A stretch of 64,000 bases of DNA from Candidatus Regiella endosymbiont of Tuberolachnus salignus (GTDB taxonomy: Bacteria; Pseudomonadota; Gammaproteobacteria; Enterobacterales; Enterobacteriaceae). Position numbers and translations under genes: made by a program. Below the pieces are notes generated by a model. The model saw only the letters and a program-made list of their open reading frames with translations, was not told where the DNA came from and ran no database searches. This document shows, one piece after another, positions 57,920-64,000 of this stretch (positions are counted from its first letter, which is position 1; each line of letters opens with the position of its first letter). The stretch spans positions 1,116,001 to 1,180,000 of the forward strand of contig NZ_OZ026542.1 in assembly GCF_964020115.1 (NCBI RefSeq). Reading direction: 5' to 3'.

Positions 57920-58247
57920 GCCAGTTCAACAAAAAAATGCCCAAGATAATAGTGGCAATACCGCACCAATGTCGTGAAGTGACGGGCTCATGAAAAAAAT
58001 ATTGGCCTGCCAAGGTGATGAAAATAAAATTAACGCTCAATAATGGATACGCTTGGCTGAGTGGCATCGATTGTAATAATCTGAGCCACAATAGCATCGC
58101 TAATCCTAGCAGTAATACTGCGAGAGATAACCAGCTCGCCGCCGTGCGCTTAGCGGAGGATTGCCACCCCTCTGTGGCTTTTTTTTGACACAATTGCCCC
58201 GCACAGGTGAGTAAACTGACCACCAGCACTAATAAATAGTCGATCAT
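57909..58247 (-). CDS. arnE: L-Ara4N-phosphoundecaprenol flippase subunit ArnE
   Basis: 112 residues from ATG 58247, which makes an ATGA overlap with arnT. Four helices with [13 protein letters not shown] and [17 protein letters not shown], both closely matching E. coli ArnE. Partner of ArnF. Upstream in-frame codons belong to the arnT overlap and are not used. Confidence 0.9.
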   Translation of the reverse strand: MIDYLLVLVVSLLTCAGQLCQKKATEGWQSSAKRTAASWLSLAVLLLGLAMLLWLRLLQSMPLSQAYPLLSVNFIFITLAGQYFFHEPVTSRHWCGIATIILGIFLLNWHGK

Positions 58248-59971
58248 GGGCTTGTTGTGTTCATGGTGGGGGTGTCCGTTTTTGCCGACCAAGACAATAA
58301 CAGTAACCGATTGAATTGTTCGATTTTATCGGCATGGGGTAAATCATCGATGGCTTTTTGATTATCTAATAATACCAATACTACATTCCCCTGTTGGCGT
58401 GCTTGGGTCAGCCATGTTGGAAAATCCACTTTATTAACATAGTGATCGCGGCTATCTGGGTAGTTCAGGCCATAAGACAGCTCACCTTTAGCATTGAACA
58501 TCATCACATCACTACGTTTGAGCTCCCAGGCTAAGCCGGTGGCAATACCGACCTCATTGGTGAGTAGATAACGGCTTTCCTGTAATAGCTCGCTGTTCTG
58601 ACGGATAAAATGTTGCGGCTGTTTTACATCAATGATGTGCTGAGGGATGATATAACCGACCAGCGTCGCCAACAATAAGGGGCAGGCGGCCGCCACTTTC
58701 CAGTGGCGATGGTTGGCGCGCATACTCCACCACCCCAGCACTGCCCAGGTGGCAAAGGCCAGCATGCCGAGCAGGATTTTGTTGTTTTCATCTTGATTTA
58801 ATAGTATCCACTGCGGAAAGTAATCCATTCCCAGTATCAATACCGTCAGGGTGCAAAGGATCCCCAAGATCAGATTAATGATGCCGTTCATTTTAAAGGC
58901 ATTCATCTGCTGGCTATTAACACAATCGGTAGCATAGGCAGCCATTAATAACGCCAGTGGTGCCATGCAAGGCAAAATGTAGGTCAATAATTTACCTTGA
59001 GCGATGCTGAAAAAAATCAGCGGCATCAATACCCAACTTAACAGAAAAAATAATTCGGGACGGTTCACACGCTCGCGCCACCCTTTTAGTAATGCGCCCG
59101 GTAATAATCCTAGCCAGGGTAAAACACCTAAACATAAAAGCGGCAAATAATACCAAAAGGGCTCTTTATGTTGTGCGTCTTCAGTCGCGAAGCGTTGAAT
59201 ATGTTCAATCCAAAAAAAATAATGCCAAAAGTCTGGCTCCCGCTGCGCTATGGTCAATGCCCAGGGCAGACAAGATAAAAGCGCGGCTAACACCGCTATC
59301 GGGCCAAAAAAGAGCAGTTCTTTTACCCGTTTTTGTAACAAAATAATGGGCACGATCGCGATGACAGGTACCACTAAAGCCAAAAATCCTTTCGTCATGA
59401 CGCCCATGGCACAGGTGATACCGAGCAAAGTGTAGGTGCCAATTTTTTGCCAGAGTGTTTTTGCCGATGAGGTGAGGTGAAAACTCACCATGGCGGCCAT
59501 CAGCCAGAGCGAAATCATCGGATCGAGCACCGCATAAGAGCCGACACCAAACACCAGGAAAAAGGTGAGATAAATGAGAGTCGCTAATATTGCTGTGGAA
59601 CGGTTATGCCATAATCGCGTGGCTAACCAAAAAACCAATAATGCAGTTAAGGCGATACTGAATGCGGATCCAAAGCGTACTGCGAAGTTATTGTCACCCC
59701 ATAGCCATTGACTGAGGTTGTTGATCCAATACCCTGCTACCGGTTTTTCAAAATAACGCACATCTAACAGACGTGGCACTATCCAATCACCCCGTTGTAG
59801 CATCTCACGGCTGATTTCGGCATAACGGGTTTCATCAGGCTGCCACAGTAGGCGCTGGTTGAGCGGAAGCAGATACAAAATAATAAAAAAAATGCTTAAT
59901 AAGGCCAGTGCCTTGTTTTTAAAAAATTGACAGTTTTTAAAAAATTTACGGTTTTTAAATAATTTTATCAT
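58244..59971 (-). CDS. arnT: Lipid A L-Ara4N transferase
   Basis: 575 residues, GT-C enzyme. [19 protein letters not shown] and [13 protein letters not shown] carry the conserved acidic residues of the first periplasmic loop. About a dozen transmembrane segments follow. It transfers L-Ara4N from undecaprenyl phosphate to lipid A phosphates, giving resistance to polymyxin and cationic peptides. The N-terminus is about 20 residues longer than in E. coli and has a repeated KxxFFKN unit from imperfect 18-19-base repeats. Confidence 0.95.
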   Translation of the reverse strand: MIKLFKNRKFFKNCQFFKNKALALLSIFFIILYLLPLNQRLLWQPDETRYAEISREMLQRGDWIVPRLLDVRYFEKPVAGYWINNLSQWLWGDNNFAVRFGSAFSIALTALLVFWLATRLWHNRSTAILATLIYLTFFLVFGVGSYAVLDPMISLWLMAAMVSFHLTSSAKTLWQKIGTYTLLGITCAMGVMTKGFLALVVPVIAIVPIILLQKRVKELLFFGPIAVLAALLSCLPWALTIAQREPDFWHYFFWIEHIQRFATEDAQHKEPFWYYLPLLCLGVLPWLGLLPGALLKGWRERVNRPELFFLLSWVLMPLIFFSIAQGKLLTYILPCMAPLALLMAAYATDCVNSQQMNAFKMNGIINLILGILCTLTVLILGMDYFPQWILLNQDENNKILLGMLAFATWAVLGWWSMRANHRHWKVAAACPLLLATLVGYIIPQHIIDVKQPQHFIRQNSELLQESRYLLTNEVGIATGLAWELKRSDVMMFNAKGELSYGLNYPDSRDHYVNKVDFPTWLTQARQQGNVVLVLLDNQKAIDDLPHADKIEQFNRLLLLSWSAKTDTPTMNTTSP

Positions 59972-59977
59972 AATGGA

Positions 59978-60874
59978 TCATTCGACCTCAGCTTGGCAAC
60001 CCAACCAGCCTTCTCGCCCCGGAAAAGGAGAGCGCACAATTTTGCCCAGTGGTAACTGTTGCTGATCCGTGGGTAACAGGGTACTGAGTGGACAAAAGCA
60101 CAGACCTTGTTGTTGCGCTCGCTGTAACAATTGTTCAAACATCGCCGATTGCGACATTCCCTCAACTTCAGCATGAATGGTATAAACAGGGACACCACTA
60201 TCACGCAGCATCGCGGCCAAAATATAATCATTAAAGTCTTGCTGTTGCACTTCACTCCCCACCACTTCATCGTAAGTCGGCAAGGTTACAGGGATCTGCA
60301 CCGTGCCAATACGGCCATCGGCCAACTGTGGACGAAAAGGATGGGTACCGCGGCAATCACTATTATAGTTAAAAGCGAAGGATTGTTTAGTTGCTAACAC
60401 CCGTTCGTCTGCTCGCCACCCCGGAACGGCTGAGCAACTCACCTGTTGTCCAAGACTGTGCTGTAGTGTGTCAACCCCACGTTTTATTTGTTCAGTCAAT
60501 TGTTGATCCGACCACCGATCAACCTTGGCTTGCCAGCCTTGGTGATCCCAAGCATGAAGCCCCACTTCTTGTCCTTGCGCTAGCGTTTGTTTCATCAGTG
60601 CGCCCAGATCTTTGGCAATTAGTTTTCCTGGCCAAGCGGTTCCCGCCAGAAGAATATCCCAGCCATACAGTGAGACCGCATTTGAGCGCAACATTTTCCA
60701 TAAAAAACGGGGGCGCAGCAGACGCCATAAATGACGCCCCATATTATCGGGCCCGACGCTGAAGAAAAAACTGGCCTGAAGATCATATTTTTGCAGTAAA
60801 TGAAGTAGTGTCGGCACGCCTTGCTGGGTACCCTGATAGGTATCGACGTCAATTCTTAGGCCAATTTTTTTCAC
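59978..60874 (-). CDS. arnD: 4-deoxy-4-formamido-L-arabinose-phosphoundecaprenol deformylase
   Basis: The native start is the GTG at 60874, giving [20 protein letters not shown] as in other ArnD proteins (298 residues). RIDVDTY holds the metal Asp pair and [10 protein letters not shown] the His motif of the NodB-type deacetylase fold. The ERIC element lies directly upstream. The frame stays open through the ERIC to ATG 60955, so a form with 27 extra residues is possible and would be coupled to the arnA stop. Removes the formyl group before transfer by ArnT. Confidence 0.93.
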   Translation of the reverse strand: MKKIGLRIDVDTYQGTQQGVPTLLHLLQKYDLQASFFFSVGPDNMGRHLWRLLRPRFLWKMLRSNAVSLYGWDILLAGTAWPGKLIAKDLGALMKQTLAQGQEVGLHAWDHQGWQAKVDRWSDQQLTEQIKRGVDTLQHSLGQQVSCSAVPGWRADERVLATKQSFAFNYNSDCRGTHPFRPQLADGRIGTVQIPVTLPTYDEVVGSEVQQQDFNDYILAAMLRDSGVPVYTIHAEVEGMSQSAMFEQLLQRAQQQGLCFCPLSTLLPTDQQQLPLGKIVRSPFPGREGWLGCQAEVE

Positions 60875-60878
60875 CGTA

Positions 60879-61006
60879 TATACCCTTCGCCTTTGAAGCT
60901 GCCGCGTTGTTGGCTGCGAGCCCTCGCCCGAATCACGTAGTTTGTCTACGCTCATCGGGTCTCACGCCCTGGCCGCCTAGCGGCAACTTCAAGGGCTGTG
61001 GGTATA
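60879..61006 (-). repeat. ERIC element, copy E (128 bp), inserted at the arnA/arnD junction
   Basis: TATACCC...GGGTATA ends; diverged core GAATCACGTAG...CTACGCTCATCGG. Excision with one TA retained gives a junction reading GAG GCT ATA CGG TGA, in which the ArnA stop TGA overlaps the arnD GTG. So the insertion broke a GTGA overlap. The element supplies a new ArnA tail and stop and an in-frame ATG leading into arnD (MSVDKLRDS...). Confidence 0.93.
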
Positions 61007-63000
61007 GCCTCACCGCTCTTAGCGATGTCACCGTGCGATAATGTGCTGCGTAAGAAAAAATCTAAGGTTTCTTTTATGGTTTCTTCCATGGAAATTTTTG
61101 GCTGCCAATTGAGCAAGCGGCGTGCATTTTTGATGCAGGGTGTGCGATGTACGACATCTTGATAGCCTTTGCCATAATGACTGCTGCTTTCTATTTTTTT
61201 ATATCCGGCAAAAGGAGGGAAACGGTTGTATAACTCATGTTGTTCAAAATGTTTCACTAGCATTTCTGCCAATTCACGAATACTGGCTTCATCCGCGGGA
61301 TTGCCAATGTTGATAATCTGACCATCACAGCAGCTGTTACGATTTTCAATAATGCGGAATAACGCTTCGATACCGTCTTTAATGTCAGTAAAACACCGTT
61401 TTTGTTCACCGCCATCGATGAGTTTTATCGGCGTACCCTCCACTAAATTGAGGATCAACTGCGTGATAGCGCGTGAGCTACCAATGCGCGCCGCGTCAAG
61501 ACTATCTAACCTTGGGCCCATCCAGTTAAAGGGACGGAATAGCGTGAATTTCAGTCCTTCTTTCGCCCCGTATGCCCAAATAACACGATCCAATAATTGC
61601 TTGGAAACGGAGTAGATCCAACGTTGTTTATTAATCGGCCCAACAATCAAACGCGAACTATCTTCATTGAACTCTTTATCGTCACACATCCCGTAGACTT
61701 CTGAGGTCGAGGGAAAAACAATGCGTTTTTTGTATTTAACACAATCGCGTACAATCTTTAGATTCTCTTCAAAATCTAATTCGAAGACACGTAGAGGATT
61801 ACGTGTATATTCAATCGGCGTTGCAATCGCCACCAAAGGCAATACCACATCACATTTTTTAATGTGATATTCGATCCACTCGGAGTGAATGCTGATATCG
61901 CCTTCAACAAAATGAAAACGAGGATGACTCATAAAACAACTGATGGCGTCGGAACCAATATCCAGACCGTAGATCTCATAGTTATCTTCAGACAATAAAC
62001 GCTTGGTTAAGTGATTACCGATAAAACCATTCACGCCGAGGATCAGCACTCGGGTCGGTTTTGTTGACTGACTATTTGGTCTGATGCCTAAACACCCTTT
62101 TTCCATCATCCCCATTTCTTGCGCCAACTGTTTACCCGACAAATATAATCCCGGATCACTTTGCGCGGCTATCACTTCTAACGCACCTTCACCACAAGCA
62201 ATGATCAGCGGGTCGGTTTTTAACAGGGTACCCGGTTGTTCATCATGTTTAATGTCTAATGGGCGCGATTGCCAAATAATGAGTTTTTGCTCACCCAGAT
62301 AACTAAAAGCACCAGGGTAGGGTTTAGTTACGGCGCGTACTAAATTATTAACTGTTACCGCCGATTGTTGCCAATCAATTTTTCCGTCTGCCGCGGAGCG
62401 TCGGCCAAAATAACTGGCCTCTGCTTCATTTTGCGGCACCAGCATTATCGATCCTTGTTTAATTTGAGGTAACAGATCGCGTAATAGCAATTGAGCCGCC
62501 TGCGTTATTTTTTCGTGCAGGGTAAAAGCGGTATCTTCTGGATCAATCATCACTTTGCGCTGACCCGCAATAGCGCCCTGATCCACTTTTTTAAGCATTT
62601 GATGTAATGTCACACCGGTTTCACTTTCTCCGTTAACCAATGCCCAATTAACGGGAGCGCAACCACGATAACGTGGCAACAATGAACCATGTAGATTAAA
62701 TCCCCCTTGTGGTGCTAAGGATAAAATTTCAGGGCTTAATAATTTACGGTAGTAAAAAGAAAAAATAATATCCGGTTGTAATTGTTTGATGCGATCAACC
62801 CACAATGGATGATTGACATTTTCTGGCGCATAGACCGGCAGCCCCATTTCCGTTGCCTTAGCAGCAACAGAATTGAAAAAATTATTTTCTTGTGGATCAT
62901 CAAGGTGGGTAAATACCGCTTGGATATCATAACCGGCGGTAGCTAATTCGGTTAAAGCGGCATGACCAATATTATGATAAGCAAATACAATGGTTTTCAT
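60952..63000 (-). CDS. arnA: Bifunctional UDP-L-Ara4N formyltransferase / UDP-glucuronate decarboxylase
   Basis: 682 residues from ATG 63000, which overlaps the arnC stop (TAATG). N-terminal formyltransferase ([13 protein letters not shown], catalytic His) and, from about residue 315, the decarboxylase SDR ([29 protein letters not shown]). The last 17 residues, [17 protein letters not shown], are translated from the ERIC; without it the protein would end SGEAIR at 667 residues, the usual Yersinia length. Both domains are complete, so activity is probably kept. Confidence 0.95.
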   Translation of the reverse strand: MKTIVFAYHNIGHAALTELATAGYDIQAVFTHLDDPQENNFFNSVAAKATEMGLPVYAPENVNHPLWVDRIKQLQPDIIFSFYYRKLLSPEILSLAPQGGFNLHGSLLPRYRGCAPVNWALVNGESETGVTLHQMLKKVDQGAIAGQRKVMIDPEDTAFTLHEKITQAAQLLLRDLLPQIKQGSIMLVPQNEAEASYFGRRSAADGKIDWQQSAVTVNNLVRAVTKPYPGAFSYLGEQKLIIWQSRPLDIKHDEQPGTLLKTDPLIIACGEGALEVIAAQSDPGLYLSGKQLAQEMGMMEKGCLGIRPNSQSTKPTRVLILGVNGFIGNHLTKRLLSEDNYEIYGLDIGSDAISCFMSHPRFHFVEGDISIHSEWIEYHIKKCDVVLPLVAIATPIEYTRNPLRVFELDFEENLKIVRDCVKYKKRIVFPSTSEVYGMCDDKEFNEDSSRLIVGPINKQRWIYSVSKQLLDRVIWAYGAKEGLKFTLFRPFNWMGPRLDSLDAARIGSSRAITQLILNLVEGTPIKLIDGGEQKRCFTDIKDGIEALFRIIENRNSCCDGQIINIGNPADEASIRELAEMLVKHFEQHELYNRFPPFAGYKKIESSSHYGKGYQDVVHRTPCIKNARRLLNWQPKISMEETIKETLDFFLRSTLSHGDIAKSGEAIPTALEVAARRPGRETR

Positions 63001-64000
63001 TATTGTTCTTTTTCCTGACATGGTTGTTCTTTTTTATGAATAGTCTCTGCGGACTTTGCGCGGACGATTTTTTCTATAAAGTAACGCGGGCGCGCGCGTA
63101 CATCGTGGTAAATACGCCCAATATATTCCCCCAGCAATCCCATGCCGATAAATTGCGCGCCAATAAACATAAAGAGTATGGCAAATAACGTGAAGACCCC
63201 GCCCCCCGCCCAGACGGATCCAAAAATTAAGCGCAAGATAACCAATAAGAAAGCTAACATAAAACCTGAAACAGCTATCATGCTACCGAGGGCACTCAGT
63301 AAACGCAGCGGCGTAGTGGTCAAACAGGTTACTAAATCATACATTAAGTTGATCAGTTTCATCAGGCTGTATTTTGAATCGCCAAAGCTGCGTTCGGCAT
63401 GACGTACGGTAATTTCTTTAGTACGCCGAGCAAAGGTATTTGCCAGGATTGGAATGAAAGTACTGCGTTCGTGACAGCTTAACATCGCCTCGACAATATG
63501 CCGCCGATACGCTCGTAGCATGCAGCCATAATCGCCCATCGATTTTCCTGTAGCATGTTGGATCATCATATTCACTAAGCGAGAGCCGGTTTTACGAAAC
63601 CAAGAATCTTGCCGATTTTCGCGGATGGTACCCACTACGTCGTAACCTTCTTCTGCCACTTTAACCAAGCGGGGGATTTCTTCTGGGGGATTTTGTAGAT
63701 CCGCGTCCAAGGTAATCACCAAATCACCGCTCACTTGATTAAAACCGGCCATAATCGCCGCATGTTGGCCATAATTACGGTTCAGTATCACGGCAATAAT
63801 GGCGCTATCAGCAGCGTCCGCTGCTCGTGTCAATATGGCTGCTGAATCATCGGTGCTGCCATCATCGACTAAAATGATTTCGTAGGGTTGAGTCAATAAT
63901 TGACAGGCCGCTGATGTCCTGGCGATCAATATCGGCAAACTTTCCTGCTCGTTATAAACCGGGATAACAATCGAGACTTTTTGAATAGATTCAATTTGTG
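63000..64000 (-). CDS. arnC: Undecaprenyl-phosphate L-Ara4FN transferase, 5' end outside window
   Basis: The frame is open to the window end; the first visible residues are [22 protein letters not shown]2 domain with [25 protein letters not shown] and, near the end, two transmembrane helices with [20 protein letters not shown]. It transfers L-Ara4FN from UDP to undecaprenyl phosphate. About ten codons of the N-terminus and arnB are expected just to the right. Confidence 0.95.
   Translation of the reverse strand, partial: QIESIQKVSIVIPVYNEQESLPILIARTSAACQLLTQPYEIILVDDGSTDDSAAILTRAADAADSAIIAVILNRNYGQHAAIMAGFNQVSGDLVITLDADLQNPPEEIPRLVKVAEEGYDVVGTIRENRQDSWFRKTGSRLVNMMIQHATGKSMGDYGCMLRAYRRHIVEAMLSCHERSTFIPILANTFARRTKEITVRHAERSFGDSKYSLMKLINLMYDLVTCLTTTPLRLLSALGSMIAVSGFMLAFLLVILRLIFGSVWAGGGVFTLFAILFMFIGAQFIGMGLLGEYIGRIYHDVRARPRYFIEKIVRAKSAETIHKKEQPCQEKEQ

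Noticed and set aside
60374-60955. ArnD with the ERIC-encoded 27-residue extension as the normal start
   Set aside because: The GTG at 60874 matches the family N-terminus and the reconstructed pre-insertion junction; the extended form is kept only as a possible second product.
62935-62946. GGCGGTAG on the plus strand in arnA as an ops site
   Set aside because: Wrong strand for any transcript, and the bases after the core (CTAA) do not fit GGCGGTAGCGTG.

Overview
The window reads as chromosome of an Enterobacterales gammaproteobacterium. The sdhCDAB-sucAB block, the arn (L-Ara4N) operon and the ERIC repeats are typical of that order, and Yersinia-like features (an ArnA whose reconstructed length is 667 residues, ERIC elements at TA targets) point towards Yersiniaceae or relatives. 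Scattered gene decay (two in-frame amber codons, a one-base insertion, an A8-tract frameshift, an IS-split gene), IS5-type elements and an Rpn-type nuclease gene would suit a host-restricted insect symbiont such as the Regiella/Hamiltonella group. That placement is inference. Apart from one IS transposase, every gene lies on the minus strand, so the functional order runs from high to low coordinates.

Right end (64000-57521): arnC (5' end outside the window), arnA, arnD, arnT, arnE and arnF, which modify lipid A with L-Ara4N. An ERIC element sits exactly at the arnA/arnD junction. A perfect 12-base ops (RfaH) sequence lies inside arnF on the coding strand, 126 bases upstream of the next gene, manC.

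ABC-transporter O-polysaccharide core (57492-48716): manC, wzm, wzt, an FkbM methyltransferase with a repeat-built coiled coil (a likely WbdD-type chain terminator and ruler) and a triple-GT4 polymerising transferase. Its partners lie at the far left of the cluster (13770-6506): gmd, rmd, two GT4 transferases resembling WbdB/WbdC or WbpY/WbpZ, an HAD phosphatase and cpsG. Together they predict a D-rhamnose and/or D-mannose polysaccharide built on the cytoplasmic face and exported by Wzm-Wzt.

Between these halves are inserted modification modules. (a) 47542-36993: an operon whose first three enzymes match, in order, the Campylobacter pathway to CDP-phosphoramidate (glutamine kinase, gamma-glutamyl amidohydrolase, cytidylyltransferase), followed by a TagF-like transferase, a membrane sulfatase-fold protein, a YidC paralogue and a formyltransferase-like protein. 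(b) 34462-26055: a tandem-domain nucleotidyltransferase, a split methyltransferase, a GT2, a GDPD-like protein, a membrane-protein/P-loop-kinase fusion, an HAD phosphatase and a class II aldolase; the product is unknown. (c) 25725-18718: rfbF, rfbG, rfbH (amber-interrupted), a methyltransferase, an SDR and a split transketolase, which together suggest a two-carbon-branched CDP-3,6-dideoxyhexose. (d) 18712-15041: a GtrA-GtrB-GT-C side-chain module.

The left end (6335-1) is the housekeeping TCA block sdhCDAB-sucA-sucB, with ERIC sequences between sdhB and sucA. Five ERIC elements and one remnant occur. Two inserted precisely into overlapping start/stop junctions of operons and now supply the stop codon of one gene and an in-frame start for the next.
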